Shown here piece by piece: positions 54,981-62,857 of a stretch of DNA of 64,000 nucleotides; positions within the stretch are counted from its first letter, which is position 1, and the number at the start of each line of letters is the position of its first letter. Under the pieces are notes generated by a model. That model was not told the origin of the DNA, did no database searches, and saw only the letters and a list, made by a program, of their open reading frames with translations. The DNA comes from a virus. The stretch is from the IMG/VR virus record IMGVR_UViG_3300025099_000012, positions 18,300-82,299 of that record. The stretch is one strand, 5' to 3'. A program made the translations under genes and the position numbers.

Positions 54981-55622
54981 ATGACCATGCTCGTAGATAG
55001 TTCTGCAATTGTTGCTGACCTCGTATCAGGTGGAGAAGCACCTGAAATTAATATGATGATCGGCATCGGTGTAGTCAAAGAAAGCGAAGCTGTACTGTTT
55101 CACTACATTGGCAATGATGAAAAGCCTGCAGCCTTGATGACAAAGGCTGGAAAGCCAATGACTCGTCTTGGGAATGTCAAGCTTGTCGATATTGCCATTG
55201 TTACTGGTATTGGCACAGAAAATGCCACCAAACTCAATGTGATTCTTGAATCAAATCATGGCAACAGAATCTTAGTCACTTCAGGTATTCAAACCTGGTG
55301 GACTACGTGCGTCATTGCAGGTCTTTTTGGACTACTTCAAAACGGTTTGATTGATACACCATTCAACCTTGACTCATATCGTGGCAATATTGGTCGTAAG
55401 CCTATCTTTGCATCGATTCGTTCAGGTCAGGTCTACTCTGATCAAGATCTTTATGCGATTCTCAAGTCTGATCGCAAAGACAAAGCCTGGGATTCATATG
55501 AATCAAATGTGTCTTCTGTTGTTGAAACACTGAAGAAAGCATTGAACACAACGCTTGATTCTGACACTTCTGTTGAAGCAGTTGAAGTCCAGGTCGAAGA
55601 GACTGTTGGAGGTGACTTCTAA
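54981..55622 (+). CDS. Conserved cyanophage hypothetical protein (213 aa)
   Basis: MTMLVDSSAIVADLVSGGEA from ATG at 54981. Mixed alpha/beta, with VTSGIQTWWTTCVIAGLFGL and SIRSGQVYSDQDLYAI; acidic C-terminus VEVQVEETVGGDF. The ending in Phe after acidic residues is like that of proteins binding SSB-type partners or of SSBs themselves. It follows the (ACTT)n leader. No confident function. Confidence 0.6.
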   Translation: MTMLVDSSAIVADLVSGGEAPEINMMIGIGVVKESEAVLFHYIGNDEKPAALMTKAGKPMTRLGNVKLVDIAIVTGIGTENATKLNVILESNHGNRILVTSGIQTWWTTCVIAGLFGLLQNGLIDTPFNLDSYRGNIGRKPIFASIRSGQVYSDQDLYAILKSDRKDKAWDSYESNVSSVVETLKKALNTTLDSDTSVEAVEVQVEETVGGDF

Positions 55623-56119
55623 TGGGAGCTGCATCTGAACGCCGAGCACTGCTCAATGAATCAAATGATGATTATGATCCTTGTTTATTCGTTGATATCA
55701 ATGAATACTTGATTGAGGAGTGGGAAACTCTTACTTACAAGCAGAGGCAATCTGTTTGGCATCTTTGTCAGAATGACGAAGATTTTGATTATTCATCTAT
55801 TCATGATCAAATTGACGCCAAAGTTTATGAGTTTTCTGAAACCAATCCCGAAGTTGACCTCGGAAATACTAAGGATCCTGTTGAAGTTGATGAATCTGAT
55901 GAAGAAGTAGATGATTTAATCTATGACATGATGTGTAATTACTTAGCAGTTTATTGGCCTGCTTTAACAGGTGAACAGTTGGATTCTATAAGTAATTCTC
56001 TTGTAGTGAAACAAGCACTTCTGTTTGATTTCTTGGATCTATTTCTTATAGAATACGCCAATGAGAGTGATTCAAGTATCGATTTATCCGAATTGGAGAC
56101 TCAAGAAGAAACAGCATGA
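55622..56119 (+). CDS. Acidic hypothetical protein (165 aa)
   Basis: MGAASERRALLNESNDDYDP, then LIEEWETLTYKQRQSVWHLC and the acidic centre VEVDESDEEVDDLIYDMMCN. Helical and very acidic. Shares one base with the end of the preceding gene. Two halves (LTYKQRQSVWH and LTGEQLDSISNS) look like repeats of a helical unit. Unknown. Confidence 0.55.
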   Translation: MGAASERRALLNESNDDYDPCLFVDINEYLIEEWETLTYKQRQSVWHLCQNDEDFDYSSIHDQIDAKVYEFSETNPEVDLGNTKDPVEVDESDEEVDDLIYDMMCNYLAVYWPALTGEQLDSISNSLVVKQALLFDFLDLFLIEYANESDSSIDLSELETQEETA

Positions 56120-56310
56120 CAATGGATTCAATTGCTCACTTAAGAGCAACTCGAAGGTATGTAACTTCAATTTTGCTAAACCTTCCAATCCAGCCAAATG
56201 AAACAAGCGTTTCAACTTTACTTGTAATGCTTGACCATTTTTCTGCCTATCCCGATGAATACTTAGACCTTCTCAATGACAACCAATTCTCAACTAGAAA
56301 AAGTTCCTGA
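56116..56310 (+). CDS. Small hypothetical protein (64 aa)
   Basis: MTMDSIAHLRATRRYVTSIL, then LNLPIQPNETSVSTLLVMLD. Helical. Starts with ATGA overlap; its end overlaps the next gene by 35 bases in another frame. Unrecognised. Confidence 0.5.
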   Translation: MTMDSIAHLRATRRYVTSILLNLPIQPNETSVSTLLVMLDHFSAYPDEYLDLLNDNQFSTRKSS

Positions 56311-56509
56311 TTATGACGTCCTCGATGTCGTATTGCTGTGTCACGCAGCATTGGCCCAAGACTCACCAGAGTTTCCTACGGTCTATCTCAACCAGATACT
56401 CAACATCATGTTTGGTTATCTCACTAGCGATCAGCGCAAAGAAGTCGAAGTGTACCTTGCTGAAAAAAAGTATCTGCCACCTTTGAAATTACACCTGCCA
56501 AACACATGA
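56276..56509 (+). CDS. Small hypothetical protein (77 aa)
   Basis: MTTNSQLEKVPDYDVLDVVL, then YLTSDQRKEVEVYLAEKKYL. Helical repeat pattern like the proteins before it (LTxxQRxxVxxYL). Ends with ATGA into the next gene. Unknown. Confidence 0.5.
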   Translation: MTTNSQLEKVPDYDVLDVVLLCHAALAQDSPEFPTVYLNQILNIMFGYLTSDQRKEVEVYLAEKKYLPPLKLHLPNT

Positions 56510-56664
56510 TGTATCTTCTGCAGCAACAGGCTTACAACAATTCCTGGGTAACTAGAGAATTGTTTGAAGATAAAGAACTAGCTGAACAAGAATTAGCATT
56601 ACTCAATAATCTTTTGATTAATGGCAAGACACTTTCAACCTATCGCGTTATCTCTAAAACATGA
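56506..56664 (+). CDS. Small hypothetical protein (52 aa)
   Basis: MMYLLQQQAYNNSWVTRELF, then EDKELAEQELALLNNLLING and KTLSTYRVISKT. Strand-helix-strand. Four-base ATGA overlaps at both ends strongly support it as a gene. Unrecognised. Confidence 0.55.
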   Translation: MMYLLQQQAYNNSWVTRELFEDKELAEQELALLNNLLINGKTLSTYRVISKT

Positions 56665-56924
56665 CAGCAACACACTATCGCGAACCTCTTCTTGACCCTG
56701 ATACCAAAGAGTTATCCAATGATCACTACAGTCTTATGACAACCGCACAATGGTGGAAAATTGCTATGTGGTCATTAGAAACTGGCAAAGATGTCAAGAC
56801 ATTGCTTCTAGAATTTAACCCTATAGCTGAAGAAGAAACAGCTACAACTATTCGATTAGTAGGTGTTCTTCCTAACAGCGGATTAACTGGATGCCTTGAT
56901 TCTGATGGCTCTACTCACACTTAA
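56661..56924 (+). CDS. Small hypothetical protein (87 aa)
   Basis: MTATHYREPLLDPDTKELSN, then WWKIAMWSLETGKDVKTLLL and ATTIRLVGVLPNSGLTGCLD. ATGA overlap with the previous gene. Unrecognised. Confidence 0.5.
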   Translation: MTATHYREPLLDPDTKELSNDHYSLMTTAQWWKIAMWSLETGKDVKTLLLEFNPIAEEETATTIRLVGVLPNSGLTGCLDSDGSTHT

Positions 56925-56934
56925 TTAACTCCTG

Positions 56935-57117
56935 ATGAAAGACTACGACGTAGTTTATATCGATAAAAATGGCAGCAAACAACAGTTTGTTGTTACAGCC
57001 ATAGATACCAATACAGCTATTGCAAACACATTAGAACTGCGTTCTGATTGTCGTCGTGTAATTCGCTGTAAGCCAACCACTTATAAAGATAATGAAGCTA
57101 ACAAAACAGAATCTTGA
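56935..57117 (+). CDS. Small hypothetical protein (60 aa)
   Basis: MKDYDVVYIDKNGSKQQFVV, then TAIDTNTAIANTLELRSDCR and RVIRCKPTTYKD. A beta-beta-alpha-beta micro-domain; this fold is common to many tiny cyanophage proteins. Overlaps the next gene by 26 bases. Confidence 0.55.
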   Translation: MKDYDVVYIDKNGSKQQFVVTAIDTNTAIANTLELRSDCRRVIRCKPTTYKDNEANKTES

Positions 57118-57259
57118 TTTCCTTGATGACTTGTTTGACAAGTTACTCAAGAATACTGATAAAGAGATGATTGATCTACATGAGGATGATACTTGTGTAG
57201 ATCACATCCAATTTGAAAAACTCACTAACAACGATTCTACTAATGAGACTTCAGACTGA
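57092..57259 (+). CDS. Small acidic protein (55 aa)
   Basis: MKLTKQNLDFLDDLFDKLLK, then NTDKEMIDLHEDDTCVDHIQ. Acidic, helical. Start overlaps the previous gene out of frame. Moderate support from operon packing. Confidence 0.45.
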   Translation: MKLTKQNLDFLDDLFDKLLKNTDKEMIDLHEDDTCVDHIQFEKLTNNDSTNETSD

Positions 57260-57260
57260 A

Positions 57261-57548
57261 ATGGAAGCAGTGCCTGTGACTCAACCTGAGTTACGCACTG
57301 TCTTTGATCCGGCAACATCCACTCCCGTTGATCACCTTGCTTATGACGCTGAGATTCAGTACAAACGCAAGCCACCTGCTGTGCGGATGATTATGTGCAG
57401 TCGGCTCGACAGAGTGAATGTTGGTGAGCCTGTGATGATTTCCTATCACATGGGCATGCGTTGCTATCAGCACTCTCGGCATTTAGTAATATCAAATAAT
57501 GACAACTGTATCGGTGGTTTTTATTATACCGATGGTACAGAAGCATGA
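57261..57548 (+). CDS. Hypothetical protein (95 aa)
   Basis: MEAVPVTQPELRTVFDPATS, then YKRKPPAVRMIMCSRLDRVN and YQHSRHLVISNNDNCIGG. Beta-rich. I chose the ATG one base after the previous stop; an in-frame ATG at 57243 would overlap by 17 bases. Unrecognised. Confidence 0.5.
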   Translation: MEAVPVTQPELRTVFDPATSTPVDHLAYDAEIQYKRKPPAVRMIMCSRLDRVNVGEPVMISYHMGMRCYQHSRHLVISNNDNCIGGFYYTDGTEA

Positions 57549-57718
57549 AAACATTCATAGAAAGTTTCTTACTTGACTACATAGCAGACAATCCAGACAT
57601 CCCAATATCTACTGACGACATACCTGTTGTCACTGAATACATGTGGATGAACTTTGATTGTTCTGATATGTACTATCAGTTTGAACGATTACTTTCTGCT
57701 TACATTGCTAAAAAATGA
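57545..57718 (+). CDS. Small acidic protein (57 aa)
   Basis: MKTFIESFLLDYIADNPDIP, then VVTEYMWMNFDCSDMYYQFE. ATGA overlaps both neighbours. Helical, aromatic, acidic. Unrecognised. Confidence 0.5.
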   Translation: MKTFIESFLLDYIADNPDIPISTDDIPVVTEYMWMNFDCSDMYYQFERLLSAYIAKK

Positions 57719-58062
57719 TGAAAAATTACAAGCTCTATGTATTTACCCAGGACGGGTGTGCTCCTTGCGATCGGCTCAAGGATCACGTCAAAACTCTCAC
57801 GGAAGACGAAGCAGCTGAACTCGACTTTGTCCCTCTTAAGGCGCCCTCGGGCAGCCGTACGGCGCTTGCGGAGGAGCTATCGGTGGAGTTGTCACCAACA
57901 CTCGTCGTTGTTCATGAAGAAGTCTCCTGTCAATTAGATGATGACGGTGATGAAGATTGTGATTATGTTGAACAATCAGTAGAAAGGTTTGTAGGTGCTA
58001 ATAATATAATTGAACATCTGCATGCCACATTAGATGCATATACTTACGCCCATCCCGAATGA
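57715..58062 (+). CDS. Thioredoxin/glutaredoxin-like protein
   Basis: 115 residues. MMKNYKLYVFTQDGCAPCDR has the redox CAPC after strand beta-1, and ELSPTLVVV the cis-proline strand. An acidic insertion QLDDDGDEDCDYV follows. It probably reduces the phage ribonucleotide reductase encoded just downstream. A stretch around 57840-57900 is GC-rich compared with the flanks, suggesting recent exchange. Unlike host thioredoxins it lacks the WCGPC form. Confidence 0.75.
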   Translation: MMKNYKLYVFTQDGCAPCDRLKDHVKTLTEDEAAELDFVPLKAPSGSRTALAEELSVELSPTLVVVHEEVSCQLDDDGDEDCDYVEQSVERFVGANNIIEHLHATLDAYTYAHPE

Positions 58063-58238
58063 ATCCTGAGTACTATTTATTATTGATTGGTGAGCTTAAT
58101 GGCTGCTATCAATACTTGAAAGTTTTAGGGCAACAACGTGACCTAGAAATCATTGAAGAAATGATTATCAAGTACAACAAATTATATTTCAAGACTAAAA
58201 AAGCATATGAGCAAGAAAGCAAATGTCATCGAGACTAA
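58059..58238 (+). CDS. Small hypothetical protein (59 aa)
   Basis: MNPEYYLLLIGELNGCYQYL, then KVLGQQRDLEIIEEMIIKYN. Helical. ATGA overlap with the gene before; 32-base out-of-frame overlap with the IF-1 gene. Unrecognised. Confidence 0.5.
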   Translation: MNPEYYLLLIGELNGCYQYLKVLGQQRDLEIIEEMIIKYNKLYFKTKKAYEQESKCHRD

Positions 58239-58434
58239 AGGCACAATTTTCAAAGAAAGTGGTAACGGTTATTTCAATGTTGAATTAGATGAGCCTCCAG
58301 AGCATAAATGTCTTTGTAGAGCATCTGGTCGATTGATTACTAGAAAAATCCAACTATTAGTTGGTGACCGAGTTACCGTAGAACTTAGCCCATATGACTT
58401 GGGACGAGGACGTATTACATTGCGAGAAAAATAA
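58207..58434 (+). CDS. infA: Translation initiation factor IF-1
   Basis: 75 residues, the usual IF-1 length. VIETKGTIFKESGNGYFNVE, LCRASGRLITRKIQLLVGD and RVTVELSPYDLGRGRITLRE match the S1/OB fold of bacterial IF-1, including the near-invariant DRVTVELSPYDL-RGRI. IF-1 binds the 30S A site and helps start translation. The gene lies between the thioredoxin-like gene and mazG in a tight operon. It may favour phage messages. Divergent central strand (PEHKCLCRAS) suggests long residence in phage. Confidence 0.9.
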   Translation: MSKKANVIETKGTIFKESGNGYFNVELDEPPEHKCLCRASGRLITRKIQLLVGDRVTVELSPYDLGRGRITLREK

Positions 58435-58868
58435 TGAGTTTAATGAATCAAGCCCGTAAATTTCGGGAAGTTTTCAGTCAAGAATCACTTGATAATATTT
58501 CTCGATACGGTTTTATTAAAAAGAAACTGTGGGATATGCAAGTCTCTCTTGTTGAGGAAGAAGCTGTAGAGTTTCTACAAGCCTCACGAGAGTGCTTCGC
58601 AAATCCAGTAGATCAAGAACTACGCGAAAATCTAGTCAAAGAATTATCAGATCTTGTCTTTGTTTGCTACCAGTTTGCTGCTACTTATAACATCGAATTA
58701 GACGTAGCAATGCAACGCGTATTTGAATCTAATCTCAGTAAACTAGATGAACAAGGGAAGCCCATCTACAGAGAAGATGGCAAAGTTCTAAAAGGACCTA
58801 ATTATAAACAAGCAGATTTATCTGGTTGTGTGCCCGAAGCTCAATCCTATTGCAAACGAGACAAATGA
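58434..58868 (+). CDS. mazG: MazG-like nucleotide pyrophosphohydrolase
   Basis: 144 residues. Metal-binding motif EEEAVEFLQASRE and the second half ENLVKELSDLVFVCYQFAAT give the ExxE...ExxD of the all-alpha NTP pyrophosphatase superfamily. DVAMQRVFESNLSKLDEQGK and a PIYREDGKVLKGPNYK tail match cyanophage MazG-like proteins. Proposed roles are cleaning dNTP pools or lowering (p)ppGpp. The start shares a base with the IF-1 stop, and the stop overlaps nrdA (ATGA). Confidence 0.85.
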   Translation: MSLMNQARKFREVFSQESLDNISRYGFIKKKLWDMQVSLVEEEAVEFLQASRECFANPVDQELRENLVKELSDLVFVCYQFAATYNIELDVAMQRVFESNLSKLDEQGKPIYREDGKVLKGPNYKQADLSGCVPEAQSYCKRDK

Positions 58869-60292
58869 AAACTAATAACGTAATTGCACGAACTGGTCGT
58901 GTTCAGAACTGGATGGATGACCCCACATCACGACTGCCTGTCAGCTGCACAGTTTTTGTGTGTGAAGACAGCATGACCGGTGAAAACGGAATTGAAGCTA
59001 GCTGGCGTTACGTAAGTCACGGCCTTCGCTTCGGTGCAGGAGTTGCAGTTCATTTGACAAACCTACGTCCAGCAGGTCATGACAATGGCAAAGGACTTGT
59101 AAGTTCAGGTCCATGCTCTTTTGGAAAAATTTACTCCTGTCTTAATGAGCAGCTACGTAGGGGCGGTGTCTATAAAAATGGTGCTGTCGTTCTTCATTTA
59201 GATCTAAACCACGCTGATATTCTTGAATTTGTCCAAATGCCTAGACAAGAAATACCTTGGGCTAAGCGCTGCGTTAACCTTTCTCCAGTTATGTGGGACA
59301 TGGCTACTCCACAAGTCAAGCAAGAAATACTCAAAGGCATTGCACGTGGAGATATATGGCTTGCAAAAATCAGACATGATCAACATGGTGAAAGAATTTT
59401 CGCGAATGTCTGTTTGGAAGTTTTTATAAAATCAAGAGGCACTTGTTTGTTAGAACACATTTCCTTAGGTGGCTGCACTCTTGAAGAGCTTCCTGGAGCC
59501 TTTGTCGCTGGTATGGCAGAACTATGTTCGTTACATCCCAATACTGGTGTTGAGAAAACTAGCGAGTATCTTTCTCAAGATGAAGATCGTCAAGTTGGAC
59601 TAGGGATGCTGGGTCTAGCCAACCTCCTTGCACTGGAAGGTGTCACATATGCCGAGTTTGGTGAAGCATTGACCGCTCATAACTATCCTGAAGGTCAATA
59701 CAACGTGACTCCTGCTGCACGTAAGATAGTTAAAGCACTTCAAGCAGGTATCGACGGAGCAACTGAAGTAGCACGAAACGCCAACATGGATCGTGCTTTT
59801 GCGATTGCACCTACTGCCTCTTGTAGTTATCGTTATAAAGATCGAGCAGGCTATACCACCACCCCCGAAATTGCACCGCCAATCGGGCGTACCGTGGATA
59901 GGGACAGCTCTACATTCGGGGTCGAATCCTTCGATTACGGTGATGTAGAAACAGCTGAATCAGTAGGCTGGGAAAACTATAAACGCGTAGTTGATGGAAT
60001 CATGGAGATGCTTAATCGCACCGGCCTAGCCCATGGCTATAGTTTCAATTCATGGAGTGACGTAGTTACTTACGACAACGACTTCATTGAAAGCTGGCTT
60101 GATTCTCCGCAAACTTCGCTGTACTACAGTTTGCAAGTTATGCAGAACACGCAAGCCAAAGATGATGCTTTAGCTGCCTTAGATGGTAACTTTGGTGCAA
60201 TGTTCGGCTTTGATGATTCAGAAGATTTAGTCAGCGATCCCGTGCTCGATATCTTTAATGATCCCGCTTCATGCGTGGGTTGTGCAGAGTAA
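58865..60292 (+). CDS. nrdA: Ribonucleotide reductase alpha subunit, short cyanophage class I
   Basis: 475 residues, much shorter than standard NrdA (about 700). GPCSFGKIYSCLNEQLRRGG, the catalytic loop FANVCLEVF (N-x-C-x-E radical site), SLGGCTLEELPGAFVAGMAE and APTASCSYRYKDRAG. The end is DPASCVGCAE, the redox cysteine tail. This is the Synechococcus/Prochlorococcus phage type once called class II; an nrdB follows, so class I. It makes dNDPs from NDPs for phage DNA. I use the ATG at 58865; an earlier in-frame ATG at 58826 is inside mazG. Confidence 0.9.
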   Translation: MKTNNVIARTGRVQNWMDDPTSRLPVSCTVFVCEDSMTGENGIEASWRYVSHGLRFGAGVAVHLTNLRPAGHDNGKGLVSSGPCSFGKIYSCLNEQLRRGGVYKNGAVVLHLDLNHADILEFVQMPRQEIPWAKRCVNLSPVMWDMATPQVKQEILKGIARGDIWLAKIRHDQHGERIFANVCLEVFIKSRGTCLLEHISLGGCTLEELPGAFVAGMAELCSLHPNTGVEKTSEYLSQDEDRQVGLGMLGLANLLALEGVTYAEFGEALTAHNYPEGQYNVTPAARKIVKALQAGIDGATEVARNANMDRAFAIAPTASCSYRYKDRAGYTTTPEIAPPIGRTVDRDSSTFGVESFDYGDVETAESVGWENYKRVVDGIMEMLNRTGLAHGYSFNSWSDVVTYDNDFIESWLDSPQTSLYYSLQVMQNTQAKDDALAALDGNFGAMFGFDDSEDLVSDPVLDIFNDPASCVGCAE

Positions 60293-60309
60293 ACCTATTA
60301 ACTATAAAA

Positions 60310-61041
60310 ATGAAAGCAGAAACTCCTTACATTCATCTTCATCAGCGCAAACGCACTTGGACTCCAGTCGAAATATCTGCTGGTCAATTGCTTACAGGCG
60401 GTGAAGAAGTCATTCAACGTGCATTAGCACTTCGTTGTCTTGAAATACCTGTAGGTAATTTCATTAGTGATGCTATGAAAGGCGATCTTCCTGACGTCAA
60501 AGGCTGTAAAGAGCTTCTAGCTTCAAACGTTATTGATGAAGAAAATCATGATATTGCCCTCAATTTCGCAGCTAAAGCGCATGAGGTTTCCCCTAAATTT
60601 GAAAAAGAAGCTGCTCACATCTGTAAGACGTGGTTGGAACTTGATAGGCACCCTGTTCTCAAAGCTGTGGTCCTTGAAAGATCCGTGTTCTTCGTCCTCC
60701 TACCGATATTCCGATTCCTGGGAGATACAGGATTGCGCACGACAAGTGCCGATATCAGCCGAGACGAACAGACCCACGTCGCCGCTAACACGCTTGTCTG
60801 TGAAGCGCTTGGACTTAAGTCAGACAAGACGCTCAATAACTTGAGGAGAGCTACGGTTGCTTGGTGCCTTCAATCACTCAAAGGAGAAGCTGAACATAGA
60901 CACTTATCCAGCAACTTCTGGCTTAAAAGTTCAGATTCTCTGTACACTAGAGGTAAAGCTGAAGGGTTAGCCGAGACGCGTGCTAGCAGAATGCCAGCTT
61001 TTTTTGAGACTGCCAATCAGAATCTACCGCAGTATGCATAA
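60310..61041 (+). CDS. nrdB: Ribonucleotide reductase beta subunit without radical tyrosine
   Basis: 243 residues. Metal ligands can be placed at E45, E77 and H80 (EENH), E123, E153 and H156 (DEQTH). The position four after H80, where class Ia keeps the radical Tyr, is L84. So the radical or cofactor must differ, as reported for this cyanophage lineage. ATG at 60310; the end overlaps the next start by one base. The stretch 60660-60840 is GC-richer than the rest. Confidence 0.88.
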   Translation: MKAETPYIHLHQRKRTWTPVEISAGQLLTGGEEVIQRALALRCLEIPVGNFISDAMKGDLPDVKGCKELLASNVIDEENHDIALNFAAKAHEVSPKFEKEAAHICKTWLELDRHPVLKAVVLERSVFFVLLPIFRFLGDTGLRTTSADISRDEQTHVAANTLVCEALGLKSDKTLNNLRRATVAWCLQSLKGEAEHRHLSSNFWLKSSDSLYTRGKAEGLAETRASRMPAFFETANQNLPQYA

Positions 61042-61766
61042 TGTCTACACCTAATTCTCAACAATTTAGAGATCAATTTCTTATCAGCTTATTTTTAAAC
61101 TCTGACGATAATCCTGATCCTTTTAAAAAGTATCTTTTGCAGTCTGTTTTAAAAGACTATCAACAAAATAATATTAATACATCTATTGACAATGACACAT
61201 TATCTATTCCCTCTATCTTTAATCCTGACAACAACAGTAATGCTGGAGGTTCAGAGCCTAAAAAAGTAAGCACGCCTTCTCCAGTTGTACCTGTTGAATC
61301 TAAGGCACCACAACCTACTACTCCTAAAACTAGTAAATCTAACTCTTCTAATACTCTGTATTACGGAGACAGCATTGCTACCGGATTAGGCCATGGTGGT
61401 GCACGTGGAAATAATAATAGTGATGCAATGTGGGGCAGAGGAGCTGCTGACACACTTGCAATATTGAACAATCGTCCTGAAGGAACATTCAAAGGGAAAG
61501 ACGTTGTCTTGTCTTCTGGAGTTCTGAATAGTGGTGCTGATTGGGATACTGTTAGATCTCAAGTTCGTCTTCTTAAAAATAAAGGGGCAAATTCTATCAG
61601 TCTTGTAGGGGCTCCATCTAATAATGAGCGCTTTAAGGGATATAACAGCAATCTCTCACGTATTTCTAAAGAAGAAGGCATTAACTTCCTTAACGGTTAC
61701 AAGGCTGGAGATGATGGTGTTCATTTTGACTATTCTAGTTCACCCGTGTATCGACCACTTAACTAA
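61041..61766 (+). CDS. SGNH-type hydrolase with disordered N-terminus
   Basis: 241 residues. Residues 1-110 are Asn/Ser/Pro/Thr-rich. From about 112: YYGDSIATGLGHGG (GDS nucleophile block), VVLSSGVLNSGADW (block with Gly and Asn) and DGVHFDYSS (D-x-x-H catalytic pair). These are the SGNH hydrolase motifs in order. Typical activity is removal of acetyl or acyl groups from sugars, often on phage tails. Placed between nrdB and thyX, which is odd for a virion enzyme. Confidence 0.7.
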   Translation: MSTPNSQQFRDQFLISLFLNSDDNPDPFKKYLLQSVLKDYQQNNINTSIDNDTLSIPSIFNPDNNSNAGGSEPKKVSTPSPVVPVESKAPQPTTPKTSKSNSSNTLYYGDSIATGLGHGGARGNNNSDAMWGRGAADTLAILNNRPEGTFKGKDVVLSSGVLNSGADWDTVRSQVRLLKNKGANSISLVGAPSNNERFKGYNSNLSRISKEEGINFLNGYKAGDDGVHFDYSSSPVYRPLN

Positions 61767-61792
61767 TTTTTATGCACTATTAAATTAAAGAT

Positions 61793-62077
61793 ATGGATAC
61801 ACTATTAACATTTCTACCTGCAGATAAACTTAAAGTTCAAATACTTGAACAAGAGATTTGTCCGGCTACATTTAATGACAATGAACTGCCAACCGATGTT
61901 CATATTGTTACCTATACTGTAGCTGGAGATACATATTACGATGCTGTACGTGCTTATACTAAAGTCGATATATTTGACGCTTATTACGATAAACTGAAGA
62001 GTATTGGAACGATAAAAGACATTAAGTCTGGACTTGGTAAAATTAGACCTAACTTATATGGCAAAATCAAAAGCTAA
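61793..62077 (+). CDS. Hypothetical protein (94 aa)
   Basis: MDTLLTFLPADKLKVQILEQ, then DVHIVTYTVAGDTYYDAVRA and IFDAYYDKLKSIGTIKDIKS. Pattern TxxDxYYDAVRAYTKVDIFDAYYDKLK is one I recognise from small cyanophage proteins of unknown function. Overlaps the next gene by 20 bases. Confidence 0.55.
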   Translation: MDTLLTFLPADKLKVQILEQEICPATFNDNELPTDVHIVTYTVAGDTYYDAVRAYTKVDIFDAYYDKLKSIGTIKDIKSGLGKIRPNLYGKIKS

Positions 62078-62189
62078 AACTAAAAGTGAACATGTAGAAG
62101 AGCTTTTAGCTAGGATTGAAGACAAAGTGAATAAACTTACAATTAAACAATTAAAACTATTACACGCTAAACACTTTTCAAATTCATAA
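62058..62189 (+). CDS. Small basic protein (43 aa)
   Basis: MAKSKAKTKSEHVEELLARI, then EDKVNKLTIKQLKLLHAKHF. Lys-rich helix. Its TAA shares a base with the thyX ATG, which supports it. Unrecognised. Confidence 0.5.
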   Translation: MAKSKAKTKSEHVEELLARIEDKVNKLTIKQLKLLHAKHFSNS

Positions 62190-62821
62190 TGCATTCAGCA
62201 AAACTTATATGGATTACGCCTAATGCGGAATCTTTGGTTGGCAAAATTGCTCGTGTATCTAACCCTAGCAACGAAGATAATCCCGATGTAGATAAGCTCA
62301 TTAAGTACTTAATCAGCCACAAGCATTGGAGTCCATTTGAAATGGCATCTATGTGTGTACAGATTGATACTACACGGGCAATCTCACCTCAAATTCTTCG
62401 TCATCGCTCATTTACATTTCAGGAATTCAGTCAGAGATACGCAATTCCTACCGATACTTTTGCGACTGTACTCCCTGAACTTAGACGACAAGATCATAAC
62501 AATAGACAGAACTCTATTGATGACCTTGAAACTGAAACACAACAATATTACGAGCAACGCATTGACGATCATTTCCGAGAATCAGTAAGACTATACGAAT
62601 CTTTGCTTCACTCAGGTGTGGCAAAAGAATGTGCTCGTGCAGTATTGCCAATTAACACTGTTACCCGGTTATACATGTCCGGTACTATTCGTAGCTGGCT
62701 CCACTATGTTGATTTACGTGGCGACAATGGAACCCAAGCAGAGCATATGTCAATTGCAAAATCAGTCGGTGAAATTCTTAAAGATGAAGTTCCTACAATT
62801 GCTCGCGCTATGTGGGGATGA
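62189..62821 (+). CDS. thyX: FAD-dependent thymidylate synthase
   Basis: 210 residues. ThyX motif in QILRHRSFTFQEFSQRYAIP (RHR, then S-x-R), HWSPFEMASMCVQIDTTRAI and ARAVLPINTVTRLYMSGTIR. It makes dTMP from dUMP with methylene-THF and NADPH through FAD. Common in cyanophages. Operon with RNR and MazG forms a dNTP supply module. Confidence 0.97.
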   Translation: MHSAKLIWITPNAESLVGKIARVSNPSNEDNPDVDKLIKYLISHKHWSPFEMASMCVQIDTTRAISPQILRHRSFTFQEFSQRYAIPTDTFATVLPELRRQDHNNRQNSIDDLETETQQYYEQRIDDHFRESVRLYESLLHSGVAKECARAVLPINTVTRLYMSGTIRSWLHYVDLRGDNGTQAEHMSIAKSVGEILKDEVPTIARAMWG

Positions 62822-62857
62822 GTTCTAAGATAAAGACTGGAAAAACAAACAGTCATA

